Source: Betaproteobacteria bacterium (GTDB lineage Bacteria > Pseudomonadota > Gammaproteobacteria > Burkholderiales > SG8-39). From it: a stretch of DNA of 6,129 nucleotides. The position numbers and the translations under genes are program-made. Below the pieces are notes generated by a model. The model was not told where the DNA came from. It did no database searches and saw only the letters and a list, made by a program, of their open reading frames with translations. The stretch spans positions 1-6,129 of the forward strand of contig JAOUGZ010000183.1 of the NCBI GenBank assembly GCA_029865405.1. The letters are read 5' to 3'. Below are positions 1 through 6,129 of this stretch, piece by piece. Within the stretch, counting starts at the first letter, position 1, and the number at the start of each line of letters is the position of its first letter.

Positions 1-1403
1 AGCGCCAGCATCAGGAACGCGTAGTCGTCGAGGTACGCATCGAGGTGCGCGCGCCCGTCCTTGTACGTGGCGAGCAGTCTGCCGCCCTGCCACATGCGCG
101 TTCGAACGAAATCGAGCGCGCGGCGCGCCGAGGCGAGCCACGCGTCTTCGCCGAACGCGCGCCCCGCGCGCGCCATGCCGGCAATGGCGAGCGCGTTCCA
201 CGAAACGAGCACCTTCTCGTCGCGCCCGGGTCGCACGCGCTTCTCGCGCGCGGCGAGGAGCTTCGCCTTGGCCGCGGCCAGCAGCGCCGCGGACCCGTCC
301 TGCAGGGGGCGCGCGACCCGCAGGTGCCAATGCTGCCCCTCGAAATTAGGCGGGCCGTCGAGACCGTAGTGCGGTGCGAGCACCGCCCATTCCTCGGCAT
401 CGAGCAGCGCTCGCACTTCGTTCGCGTCCCAGACGTAGAACTTGCCTTCCTCGTGCTCGGAATCGGCGTCGAGCGAGGAGTAGTAGCCGCCCTCGGACGA
501 CTGCATCTCGCGCACGATCCAGCCGGCGGTGGCCGCGGCGCAGCGCGCGTACAGGTCGTCGCGCGTCACGCGCCACGCGTCGGCGAGTAGCCCGAGCAGC
601 GGCCCGTTGTCGTACAGCATCTTCTCGAAGTGCGGAATGCGCCACTCGGCGTCCACGCTGTAGCGGCAGAAGCCGCCGCCCAGCTGATCGAAGATTCCGC
701 CCTCGCACATGCGCCTGAGCGTCGTGTCGGCGATCGCGGTCTCGCCGTGGCGCAGGCACAGCTCGAGATCCGTCGGGTGTGGAAACTTGGGCGCGCCGCC
801 GAAGCCGCCGTGGCGCGCGTCGAAACTCGCGCGCAGCGTTTCCAGCGCCGCGCGCACCGGTTCGCCATCGAGCGTTTCGCCGCCAGCGGCCGCGCGTGGC
901 TGCAGCCGGGCAAAGGCGAGCCGTACCTGTTCCCCCTGCTCGCCGACCGCGGCGCGCTGGTCGCGCCATACCTGAGCGATGCGCTCCAGGATCTCGACGA
1001 AGCCCGGCAGGCCGTAGCGCGCGCTCTTGGGAAAGTACGTGCCGCCCCAGAACGGCGAGCCGTCGGGCGCGAGAAACATGGTGAGCGGCCAGCCGCCGCC
1101 GCGCTGCGCCAGCATCTGGTGCGCGGTCTGGTAGATCTGGTCGAGGTCGGGTCGCTCCTCGCGGTCCACCTTGATGTTGACGAAGTGCCGGTTCATCACC
1201 GCCGCCACCGCGGGATCTTCGAAACTCTCGTGCGCCATGACGTGACACCAGTGGCAGGCTGAGTAGCCGATGGAGAGCAGGATCGGCTTGTCTTCGTCGC
1301 ACGCGCGTGCGAGCGCCGCGGCATCCCACGGCTGCCAGTCGACGGGATTCGCCGCGTGCTGCTGCAGGTAGGGCGATGTTTCGCCGGCGAGGCGATTGCT
1401 CAT
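1..1403 (-). CDS. Thioredoxin domain-containing protein, YyaL/DUF255 (SPATA20-like) family, partial (C-terminus beyond left edge)
   Basis: The gene starts at the ATG at 1403 and stays open to the left edge, giving 467 codons of a family that usually has about 670-690 residues. The N-terminus ([14 protein letters not shown]) opens a thioredoxin-like domain with CHWC at residues 50-53, the DREERPD segment near 80-86 and GGWPLTMFL near 103-111. A second region resembles the alpha/alpha (six-hairpin) glycosidase-like fold of this family: FGGAPKFP near 202, HFEKMLYDN near 262 and [14 protein letters not shown] near 311. These motifs together are diagnostic of the family. No signal peptide is visible, so the protein should be cytoplasmic. 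The biochemical role of bacterial members is not established; a thiol-disulfide role is suggested only by CHWC. The start overlaps the stop of the upstream peptidase gene (ATGA), and no Shine-Dalgarno is obvious, so translation is probably coupled. The frame is intact throughout. Confidence 0.93.
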   Translation of the reverse strand, partial: MSNRLAGETSPYLQQHAANPVDWQPWDAAALARACDEDKPILLSIGYSACHWCHVMAHESFEDPAVAAVMNRHFVNIKVDREERPDLDQIYQTAHQMLAQRGGGWPLTMFLAPDGSPFWGGTYFPKSARYGLPGFVEILERIAQVWRDQRAAVGEQGEQVRLAFARLQPRAAAGGETLDGEPVRAALETLRASFDARHGGFGGAPKFPHPTDLELCLRHGETAIADTTLRRMCEGGIFDQLGGGFCRYSVDAEWRIPHFEKMLYDNGPLLGLLADAWRVTRDDLYARCAAATAGWIVREMQSSEGGYYSSLDADSEHEEGKFYVWDANEVRALLDAEEWAVLAPHYGLDGPPNFEGQHWHLRVARPLQDGSAALLAAAKAKLLAAREKRVRPGRDEKVLVSWNALAIAGMARAGRAFGEDAWLASARRALDFVRTRMWQGGRLLATYKDGRAHLDAYLDDYAFLMLA

Positions 1404-2344
1404 GGCTGGCGCAGAATGGCTTCGAGCGTCTCGCGATAGCTCCGGAGTCGGGGGCCGCCGAGCGCGACGGCGCGGCGCGCCGCCGCCAGCGCCTCCTCGC
1501 GGCTGCCCATTTCGATCAACGCCTGCGCAAGATTGTTCCACGCATCGGCCGAAGCGGGATGGCGCAGCGTTGCGCGCAGGTACGCCGCGGCAGCCGCAGC
1601 CAGATCGCGCATCGCGTAGCTGGCGTTGCCCCAGCCGAGCTCGGCGGCGACGCTGCTGGGCCAGCGCGCGAGCGCCGTTTCGTAGCCGCGGCGCGCGGCG
1701 GTCGGGGAGACGCGCTCGAGCGCGGCGACGGCGGCCAGGTAGGGCAGCTCGGCGGCGGTGTCAGGCAGGCGCTCCGGCGGCAGCGCGAGCATCGCCCAAT
1801 GGCCGCTTCGCGCCCAGGTGCGCTCGAACGCATCCAGGCTCATGACCAGGCGGCGCGTGACGCCCGAGCGCAGTACCAGCACGCGCTCATCGAGGTCGTA
1901 GCCGATCGCCACGGCGTAGTGCCACTGCGGCGCCCAGTCGAGGGCCAGATTCTGCAGCACCAGCACCGGCGTGCCGGCGCCGATCTCGCGCAGCAGCGAC
2001 TCCAGCCGCGGCGCGAGCTCGAACGCGACGAGGCCATGGCGCCTTGCGCCGGCCAGCATCTCCGGCTGGAGCGATCCCTTGCGCCCGGGCAAGAAAACCT
2101 GCGGCGCGAGCGACTCGGGCGTCGCCTCGCGCCCCGCATGCCGCAGCACTGCGGCGAGCGATGCGGGGCCGCATTGATAGTCCTGCTGCGCGAAGAACGG
2201 CACCGAGGCAATCTCCGCGGCGGCGGGCAGGCCCGCCGGGCGGCGCTCGATCAGCCCGGAGACTTGCGGCGCGGCGCAGCCGGCGAGCAACGCGGCCGCC
2301 AAAATGCAAACCCCCGCCGCAGCGGGGGTCGCGCACCACCTCAT
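1400..2344 (-). CDS. PA2778-family C39-like cysteine peptidase, predicted TPR lipoprotein
   Basis: The product has 314 residues. It begins with a lipoprotein signal: Met-Arg, a hydrophobic stretch, then the lipobox LLAGC with the lipidation cysteine at residue 23, and no Asp at +2. I chose the ATG at 2344 because it places this signal at the N-terminus; the frame is open further upstream, but that part overlaps the preceding gene. Residues about 45-188 resemble peptidase family C39: the likely nucleophile is Cys58 in [11 protein letters not shown] and the likely catalytic His is His142 in [11 protein letters not shown]. The usual Asp-Pro after the His is replaced by RSG (159-161), so the third residue is uncertain. 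Residues about 232-299 form two TPR-like repeats ([19 protein letters not shown]), with a weaker one before them. No ABC transporter domain is present, unlike bacteriocin exporters with C39 domains. The gene lies 8 bases after the PA2779-type gene and overlaps the next gene by 4. The physiological substrate is unknown. Confidence 0.9.
   Translation of the reverse strand: MRWCATPAAAGVCILAAALLAGCAAPQVSGLIERRPAGLPAAAEIASVPFFAQQDYQCGPASLAAVLRHAGREATPESLAPQVFLPGRKGSLQPEMLAGARRHGLVAFELAPRLESLLREIGAGTPVLVLQNLALDWAPQWHYAVAIGYDLDERVLVLRSGVTRRLVMSLDAFERTWARSGHWAMLALPPERLPDTAAELPYLAAVAALERVSPTAARRGYETALARWPSSVAAELGWGNASYAMRDLAAAAAAYLRATLRHPASADAWNNLAQALIEMGSREEALAAARRAVALGGPRLRSYRETLEAILRQP
2301..2329 (-). 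terminator. Terminator-like hairpin with T-rich tail inside the 5' end of the lipoprotein gene
   Basis: On the minus strand, ACCCCCGC (2329-2322) and GCGGGGGT (2317-2310) form a perfect 8-bp stem around a 4-base loop, followed by TTTGCATTTT (2310-2301; its first T is the last base of the stem). This has the shape of a weak intrinsic terminator with an interrupted U tract. It lies at coding nucleotides 16-35 of the peptidase gene, within the signal peptide. It could act as an attenuator or pause site, or could be a by-product of Ala/Gly/Pro codons in GC-rich DNA. The structure is seen directly; the function is inferred. Confidence 0.35.
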
Positions 2345-2352
2345 GGGCAAGC

Positions 2353-2733
2353 TCAGCGCGTGGAGCGCGTGAACGGAAAGATCTTGGTGTAGCCCATGAT
2401 GTCGGTGAACAGGAGCACCAGGAAAACGATCAGCGCTACGCCGAGCACGTCGCCACCGGCCGGCAGCTCGTCGATCTGCGCCGCCAGACGCGCGGCTTCC
2501 TCGTCCGAGAGCGCGGCGACGCGCGCTTGCGCTTGCGCCGGGTCCACGCCGTAGGCCTGCAGGCGGGCGCGTACATCGCTGCGCTCGAGCAGGCCCGCGA
2601 GGCGCTCCTGCTGCGTGCCCGCAACCAGCGCCTCGCTGCTTACAATCCCGGCATGCGCGGGCAGAACCAGGCCCGTGCTTCCCAGACACACGATGACCAT
2701 GCCAGCAACCATGCGACGAAAGCGGCTCATCAT
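2353..2733 (-). CDS. PA2779-family small exported membrane-anchored protein
   Basis: The product has 126 residues. Residues 1-28 are a Sec signal peptide: basic SRFRR, a hydrophobic core, then an AHA cleavage motif before Gly29. The middle (about 34-92) is predicted helical and charged, with repeats of the type ERLAGLLERSDVRARL and VAALSDEEAARLAAQ. A Gly-Gly at 93-94 comes directly before a single hydrophobic segment (about 96-109), and the protein ends with a short tail containing GYTKIFPF. The order signal peptide, DELPAGGDVLG, one membrane segment and a GYT-IFPF tail is characteristic of the family named after Pseudomonas aeruginosa PA2779, which commonly sits beside PA2778-type peptidases, as it does here. 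The function is unknown. Two adjacent ATGs exist (2733 and 2730); the first is better spaced from the GGAG. The open frame continues upstream to 3330 but that part is antisense to the DUF924 gene and is not real. It is the first gene of the operon. Confidence 0.9.
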   Translation of the reverse strand: MMSRFRRMVAGMVIVCLGSTGLVLPAHAGIVSSEALVAGTQQERLAGLLERSDVRARLQAYGVDPAQAQARVAALSDEEAARLAAQIDELPAGGDVLGVALIVFLVLLFTDIMGYTKIFPFTRSTR

Positions 2734-2742
2734 TGTTCGATT

Positions 2743-2746
2743 CTCC
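2743..2746 (-). promoter_or_regulatory. Ribosome binding site of the PA2779-type gene
   Basis: GGAG on the minus strand lies 9 bases before the ATG at 2733 and 12 bases before the second ATG at 2730. It supports starting at the paired ATGs rather than at the far upstream end of the open frame. Confidence 0.7.
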
Positions 2747-2768
2747 GTTGTGGGTTGCGGATGCAAAA

Positions 2769-2798
2769 AGGGTAGTCCGCGCTTGCCTTCAGCGTCAA
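2769..2798 (-). promoter_or_regulatory. Putative sigma-70 promoter of the PA2779-PA2778-YyaL operon
   Basis: Minus-strand TTGACG (2798-2793) matches five of six consensus -35 bases. It is followed after 18 bases by TACCCT (2774-2769), a weak -10 that keeps the conserved T, A and final T. Transcription would begin near 2762, leaving a leader of about 28 bases that includes the GGAG. The element lies in the only sizeable gap between the operon and the divergent DUF924 gene. Confidence 0.5.
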
Positions 2799-2823
2799 CC
2801 CGGCATTGTCGGCGCGGCCCGAC

Positions 2824-2827
2824 AGGA
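2824..2827 (+). promoter_or_regulatory. Ribosome binding site deciding the DUF924 start
   Basis: AGGA lies 11 bases before the GTG at 2839. The alternative in-frame TTG at 2806 has no purine-rich motif upstream, and the nearby ATG at 2828 is out of frame. This favours GTG at 2839. Confidence 0.5.
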
Positions 2828-2838
2828 ATGCACGCGCC

Positions 2839-3381
2839 GTGAACGACGCCCGGGCAGGCGAAGTGCTGCACTTCTGGTTCGACGAGCACCCCAAGGATTG
2901 GTTCGTCAAGAAAGCGTCGCTGGACGCCGAGATCCGCCGTCGCTTTCGCGCGCTGCACCAGGAGGCCGCGGCCGGGACCCTGGACGGCTGGCTCGACGAT
3001 GCGCGCGCGTGCCTGGCGCGCGTGATCCTCCTCGACCAGTTTCCGCGCAACATGTTTCGCGGCGAGGCCGGCGCGTTCGCCACCGATGCGCTGGCGCGCG
3101 ACGCGGCGCGCCGCATCCTGGCGCGCGGCTGGCACGAACGCATGACGCAGGCCGAGCAGCTCTTTGCCTACCTGCCCTTCGAGCACAGCGAGTCCCTCGA
3201 GGACCAGCACCTGTCGTGCGAGCTGATGAAGGACTTCGACGCGGAGCAGTATCGCTATGCTTTGCGGCACCGGGAGATCATCGACCGCTTCGGGCGGTTC
3301 CCGCACCGTAACGCCATTCTCGGCCGGCAAAGTACGCCGGCCGAGATCGAATTCCTCAAGCAGCCGGGGTCAGGTTTCTGA
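2839..3381 (+). CDS. DUF924 family protein
   Basis: From the GTG at 2839 the product has 180 residues, a normal length for DUF924; an in-frame TTG at 2806 would add 11 residues. Family hallmarks appear in order: the N-terminal VLHFWF, the central [13 protein letters not shown], then [16 protein letters not shown], and the C-terminal [13 protein letters not shown] followed by STPAEIEFL. The protein is predicted to be all-helical and soluble, with no signal peptide or membrane segment. DUF924 proteins are related in fold to TPR-type helical repeats, and their biochemical role is not established. The gene is divergent from the PA2779-type operon and convergent with ilvD, overlapping the ilvD end by 12 bases. 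It therefore appears to be a single-gene unit. I found no convincing promoter for it. Family identity is firm; function is unknown. Confidence 0.9.
   Translation: MNDARAGEVLHFWFDEHPKDWFVKKASLDAEIRRRFRALHQEAAAGTLDGWLDDARACLARVILLDQFPRNMFRGEAGAFATDALARDAARRILARGWHERMTQAEQLFAYLPFEHSESLEDQHLSCELMKDFDAEQYRYALRHREIIDRFGRFPHRNAILGRQSTPAEIEFLKQPGSGF
3318..3346. repeat. Perfect 11-bp inverted repeat in the DUF924 3' end, downstream of the ilvD stop
   Basis: TCTCGGCCGGC (3318-3328) and GCCGGCCGAGA (3336-3346) are exact reverse complements around the 7-base loop AAAGTAC. The stem lies in the DUF924 codons for [11 protein letters not shown]. It starts 23 bases after the ilvD stop on the minus strand, so an ilvD transcript would carry it as a 3' hairpin. 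No T tract follows on either strand, so it is not a canonical intrinsic terminator. Confidence 0.6.
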
Positions 3382-5052
3382 ATCGGTGATGGCGCCTTTG
3401 GAGGCGGTCGACACCAGCTTCATGTACTTCGCGAGCAGCCCGCGCGTGTAGCGCGGCTTGGGCGCCTTCCACTTCCTGCGCCGCGCCGCCAGTTCCTTCG
3501 CCGGCACGTTCAAGTGCAGAAGGTGCTTCTTCGCGTCGATGGTGATCGAATCGCCTTCCTTCACCAGCGCAATGGTGCCGCCGACATAGGCCTCGGGGGC
3601 AACGTGGCCCACGACCATGCCCCAGGTTCCTCCCGAGAACCGGCCGTCGGTCAGCAATCCCACCGAGTCTCCCAAGCCTTGGCCAATCAAAGCCGAAGTG
3701 GGCGCTAACATTTCCTGCATGCCCGGCCCACCTTTCGGCCCTTCGTAGCGGATCACCACCACGTCACCGGCCTTGATGCGCTTGGCCATGATCGCTTTCA
3801 TGCACGCGGGCTCGGAATCGAACACGCGCGCCGGCCCGGTGATCGACGTCTTCTTCAGCCCGGTGATCTTGGCGACGCAGCCTTCCGTGGCGAGGTTGCC
3901 CTTGAGGATGGCGAGGTGACCTTGCGCGTACAAGGGCTTGGACCAGGGTCGGATCACGTCCTGGTCGGCGCGCGGCTCGGCCGGAACGTCCTTCAGCATC
4001 TGGGCCATGGTCTTGCCGTGGATGGTCATGCACTCGCCGTGCAGCACGCCGTGCTCGAGCAGGATCTTCAGCACCTGCGGCACGCCCCCGGCACGATGGA
4101 AGTCCACCGCCACGTAGCGCCCCGAAGGCTTCAGATCGCAAAGCACCGGCACCTTGCGGCGGACACGCTCAAAATCGTCGATGGTCCACTTCACGCCCGC
4201 GGCCGAGGCGATCGCCAGGTAGTGCAGCACGGCATTGGTAGAGCCGCCGGTGGCCATGACCAGGGCGATCGCGTTCTCAATCGACTTGCGGGTGATGATG
4301 TCGCGCGGTCTGAGGTTACGCTTGACCGCTTCGACCAGCACGCGCGCTGACGCCGCGGCGCTGTCGGCCTTCTCCCGGTCGGGCGAGGCCATCTGCGAGG
4401 AGCCGAGCAGGCTCATGCCGAGCGCCTCGAACGAGGAGCTCATCGTGTTCGCGGTGAACATGCCGCCGCAGGCGCCGACCGAGGGGCAGGCGTTCTTCTC
4501 GATGCCGACGAAATCCTCTTCCGCCATGCGCCCGGCCGAGAACGCGCCTACGGCCTCGAACGCCGAGACGATGGTGAGGTCCTGGCCCTTCCACTTGCCC
4601 GGCTTGATGGTGCCGGCGTAGACGTAGATCGCCGGAACGTTCATGCGCGCGATGGCCATCATCCCGCCCGGCATGTTCTTGTCGCAGCCGCCGACCACCA
4701 GCGCGCCGTCCATCGCCTGGCCGTTGACCGAGGTCTCGATCGCGTCAGCGATCACCTCGCGCGACACGAGCGAGTACTTCATCGCCTCGGTGCCCATGCC
4801 GATGCCGTCGGTGATGGTCGGCACGCCGAACACCTGCGGCTTGGCGCCGGCGGCCTCCAGCGCCCCCATGGCGCTGTCGACGAGCGGCTGGATGCCCGCG
4901 TTGCAGGGGTTCATGGTGGAGTGGCCGTTGGCCACGCCGATGATCGGCTTGTCGAAGTCGCCGTCCTTGAATCCCACGGCGCGCAACATGGCGCGGTTGG
5001 GCGAGCGTGCCACGCCCTGGGTGATCAGCTTCGAGCGGCGGTTGTCGGCCAT
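3370..5052 (-). CDS. ilvD: Dihydroxy-acid dehydratase
   Basis: IlvD dehydrates 2,3-dihydroxy-isovalerate and 2,3-dihydroxy-3-methylvalerate to the 2-keto acids that precede valine, leucine and isoleucine (and pantothenate). It is cytoplasmic and uses an Fe-S cluster and Mg2+. The product has 560 residues, the shorter class common in Burkholderiales, compared with about 616 in E. coli. Cluster-binding cysteines are Cys50 (TMNPCNAG), Cys123 ([10 protein letters not shown]) and Cys195 ([16 protein letters not shown]); Lys125 is the Mg-site lysine that is carbamylated in related enzymes. The C-terminal domain has GRFSGGTWG with the likely catalytic serine. The start at 5052 is supported by GAGGGA 8 bases upstream and by MADNRRS as a normal N-terminus; the open frame continues to 5283 but only antisense to lgt. 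It is divergent from lgt across 37 bases and convergent with DUF924, so it is probably monocistronic. Confidence 0.98.
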   Translation of the reverse strand: MADNRRSKLITQGVARSPNRAMLRAVGFKDGDFDKPIIGVANGHSTMNPCNAGIQPLVDSAMGALEAAGAKPQVFGVPTITDGIGMGTEAMKYSLVSREVIADAIETSVNGQAMDGALVVGGCDKNMPGGMMAIARMNVPAIYVYAGTIKPGKWKGQDLTIVSAFEAVGAFSAGRMAEEDFVGIEKNACPSVGACGGMFTANTMSSSFEALGMSLLGSSQMASPDREKADSAAASARVLVEAVKRNLRPRDIITRKSIENAIALVMATGGSTNAVLHYLAIASAAGVKWTIDDFERVRRKVPVLCDLKPSGRYVAVDFHRAGGVPQVLKILLEHGVLHGECMTIHGKTMAQMLKDVPAEPRADQDVIRPWSKPLYAQGHLAILKGNLATEGCVAKITGLKKTSITGPARVFDSEPACMKAIMAKRIKAGDVVVIRYEGPKGGPGMQEMLAPTSALIGQGLGDSVGLLTDGRFSGGTWGMVVGHVAPEAYVGGTIALVKEGDSITIDAKKHLLHLNVPAKELAARRRKWKAPKPRYTRGLLAKYMKLVSTASKGAITDSET

Positions 5053-5060
5053 GCTGCGAT

Positions 5061-5066
5061 TCCCTC
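5061..5066 (-). promoter_or_regulatory. Ribosome binding site of ilvD
   Basis: Minus-strand GAGGGA ends 8 bases before the ATG at 5052. It fixes the ilvD start and rules out the longer open frame that runs back into lgt. Confidence 0.75.
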
Positions 5067-5070
5067 GCAA

Positions 5071-5088
5071 GTAGAATGCAAATTCTAC
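5071..5088. promoter_or_regulatory. Palindrome in the ilvD/lgt gap with a -10-like box on each strand
   Basis: GTAGAAT (5071-5077) and ATTCTAC (5082-5088) are perfect reverse complements around GCAA. Each arm holds TAGAAT read outward (plus 5072-5077, minus 5087-5082), five of six matches to TATAAT. It may be a shared symmetric -10 region, an operator, or an RNA hairpin just before the lgt start. No good -35 is visible at standard spacing on either strand. The palindrome is seen directly; its role is inferred. Confidence 0.4.
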
Positions 5089-5089
5089 C

Positions 5090-5866
5090 GTGCTGATCCA
5101 CCCCAACTTCGATCCCGTCGCGATCTCACTGGGCCCGCTCGCCATCCGCTGGTACGGGCTCATGTACCTCGCGGCGTTCGGCCTGCTGTGGTGGCTGGGG
5201 CGCCGGCGCATTGCCCAGGGGGTGGCGCCGATCACGCGCGAGCAGTTCGACGACCTGATCTTCCTCGGCGTCCTCGGCACCATCCTCGGCGGCCGGCTGG
5301 GCTACGTGCTCTTCTACAAGCCCGCGTACTACTTCTCGCATCCCCTGGAGATTTTCGCCATCTGGCAGGGCGGCATGGCCTTCCATGGCGGCTTTCTCGG
5401 CGTGCTCGCGGCGGTCGCGTTCTTCGCGTGGCGCCGACGCGTCGACGGGTGGCGGCTCCTGGATTTCATCGCCCCTTGCGTGCCGACCGGCCTGGCGGCC
5501 GGGCGCCTGGGCAACTTCATCAACGGCGAGCTATGGGGCCGCACCACCGACCTGCCCTGGGGCATGGTGTTTCGGGGCGCGGGCAGCCTGCCGCGCCATC
5601 CGTCCCAGCTCTACCAGTTTGCCCTCGAGGGCGTGCTGCTCTTTGTGCTGCTGTGGTGGTATTCGTCGAGGCCCCGGGCGCGGGGCGCAGTGTCGGCGGT
5701 GTTCCTCCTGGGCTACGGCGCGTTCCGCTTCGTCACCGAATTCGCGCGAGAGCCTGACGACTTCCTGGGGCTGCTGGCGCTGAATCTGTCGATGGGGCAG
5801 TGGCTGAGCCTGCCGATGATCGCCGCGGGCATCGCACTCTACCTCTGGAGCCAGCGCCAAACATGA
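5090..5866 (+). CDS. lgt: Phosphatidylglycerol--prolipoprotein diacylglyceryl transferase
   Basis: Lgt is the inner-membrane enzyme that moves diacylglyceryl from phosphatidylglycerol to the lipobox cysteine of prolipoproteins, the first step of lipoprotein maturation. The product has 258 residues with about seven hydrophobic segments. Conserved elements are HPNFDPV at the N-terminus, RWYGLMYL (Tyr22), [10 protein letters not shown] (67-76), MAFHGG (His99), [14 protein letters not shown] (Arg139, Asn142, Glu147, Gly150), RHPSQLY (169-175) and YGAFR (Arg213). These line up with E. coli Tyr26, His103, Arg143, Asn146, Glu151, Gly154 and Arg239. It is shorter than E. coli Lgt (291) mainly because a loop before RHPSQLY is missing. 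The GTG start is nearly forced: an in-frame TAG lies at 5072-5074 and no ATG lies between. No Shine-Dalgarno is visible, so leaderless or weak initiation is possible. It overlaps the next gene by ATGA. Confidence 0.98.
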   Translation: MLIHPNFDPVAISLGPLAIRWYGLMYLAAFGLLWWLGRRRIAQGVAPITREQFDDLIFLGVLGTILGGRLGYVLFYKPAYYFSHPLEIFAIWQGGMAFHGGFLGVLAAVAFFAWRRRVDGWRLLDFIAPCVPTGLAAGRLGNFINGELWGRTTDLPWGMVFRGAGSLPRHPSQLYQFALEGVLLFVLLWWYSSRPRARGAVSAVFLLGYGAFRFVTEFAREPDDFLGLLALNLSMGQWLSLPMIAAGIALYLWSQRQT

Positions 5867-6129
5867 GATGGCTCCTGGTTGCCCTGTCGTTCGCCTTTGC
5901 ACCGGCGCACGGCGACGAAGCCCTGTGGCAGGCGCTGCAGCAGGGCGGCCACGTGCTTTTCATCCGCCACGCACTCACGACACCGGGCTTCGGCGATCCG
6001 CCCGGCTTCAAGCTCGAGGATTGCTCCACCCAGCGCAACCTGTCCGACGAGGGCCGTGCGCAGGCCAGGCGCGTAGGCGCTGCGATGCGCGAGCGCAAAG
6101 TGCCGATCGGCGAGGTGCTCTCCAGTCCC
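5863..6129 (+). CDS. Histidine phosphatase family protein with signal peptide, partial (C-terminus beyond right edge)
   Basis: Eighty-nine codons are present, starting at the ATG at 5863 that overlaps the lgt stop by 4 bases, so the gene is probably translated by coupling to lgt. Residues 1-17 ([17 protein letters not shown]) look like a short Sec signal peptide, suggesting a periplasmic protein. The phosphatase core begins with HVLFIRHA, where Arg35 and His36 match the RHG motif (here RHA) whose histidine is phosphorylated in catalysis. [15 protein letters not shown] (58-72) is the typical next motif, and the window ends in VLSSP, where the family usually continues towards a further conserved arginine. 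The second catalytic histidine would lie beyond the edge. The substrate cannot be inferred; members of this superfamily range from sugar phosphatases to phosphohistidine phosphatases. Confidence 0.9.
   Translation, partial: MRWLLVALSFAFAPAHGDEALWQALQQGGHVLFIRHALTTPGFGDPPGFKLEDCSTQRNLSDEGRAQARRVGAAMRERKVPIGEVLSSP

Noticed and set aside
346..1329. Long minus-strand open frame of 327 codons
   Set aside because: It is an Arg- and Ala-rich shadow of the YyaL/DUF255 gene in another frame; the real frame carries all the family motifs.
1307..2392. Plus-strand open frame of 361 codons opposite the peptidase gene
   Set aside because: Low-complexity Arg/Ala/Gly composition with no recognisable domain. 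It is antisense to two well-supported genes, as expected in GC-rich DNA.
2808..2823. Small inverted repeat GTCGG...CCGAC upstream of DUF924
   Set aside because: Only 5 bp with a 6-base GC-rich loop; such short repeats are expected by chance at this base composition.
2806..2838. TTG start adding 11 residues to the DUF924 protein
   Set aside because: No ribosome binding site precedes it and the added residues lie before the conserved VLHFWF start. It remains possible but is less likely than GTG at 2839.
2734..3330. Upstream extension of the PA2779-type frame by 199 codons
   Set aside because: It is antisense to the DUF924 gene, and the signal peptide and GGAG place the start at 2733.
5042..5047. 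TTGTCG as a -35 box for the lgt TAGAAT
   Set aside because: The spacing to TAGAAT at 5072 is 24 bases, too long for sigma-70.
5053..5283. N-terminal extension of ilvD by 77 codons
   Set aside because: It overlaps the conserved N-terminus of lgt in antisense, and the GAGGGA and family N-terminus fix the start at 5052.

Overview
The window looks like an ordinary stretch of a GC-rich betaproteobacterial chromosome, probably Burkholderiales or a close relative. This rests on the high G+C at wobble positions, tight gene packing, the divergent ilvD/lgt arrangement and the PA2779/PA2778 gene pair. I see no tRNA, rRNA, CRISPR array, transposase or integrase. All complete genes have intact frames. 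Nearly every base is coding; the only intergenic gaps are about 105, 37 and 8 bases.

Layout. On the minus strand, from 2733 down to the left edge, runs a three-gene operon. It encodes a small exported membrane-anchored protein of the PA2779 family, a predicted lipoprotein with a C39-like cysteine peptidase domain and TPRs (PA2778 family), and a cytoplasmic thioredoxin-domain protein of the YyaL/DUF255 family that is cut by the left edge. The genes are 8 bases apart and then overlap by 4 bases (ATGA), so they are very likely co-transcribed and translationally coupled. A credible sigma-70-type promoter lies just upstream (TTGACG, 18 bases, TACCCT). Divergent from this operon is a DUF924 gene on the plus strand. 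It converges with and overlaps by 12 bases the minus-strand ilvD gene (dihydroxy-acid dehydratase, branched-chain amino acid synthesis). Divergent from ilvD, across only 37 bases, are lgt (prolipoprotein diacylglyceryl transferase) and, overlapping it by ATGA, an exported histidine-phosphatase-family gene cut by the right edge.

How the parts relate. lgt makes the lipid modification that the PA2778-type lipoprotein is predicted to receive, but lgt is a general housekeeping enzyme and the two operons are separated by ilvD, so this may be coincidence. The least understood part is the PA2779/PA2778 pair. The small protein carries a Gly-Gly directly before its only mature membrane segment, and its partner has a fold whose best-known members cut after Gly-Gly. 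A peptidase-substrate relationship is a testable inference. Other points worth a look are three inverted repeats: one terminator-like, inside the lipoprotein signal-peptide codons; one just past the ilvD stop but inside the opposing DUF924 gene; and one filling half the ilvD/lgt gap, with a -10-like TAGAAT on each strand.
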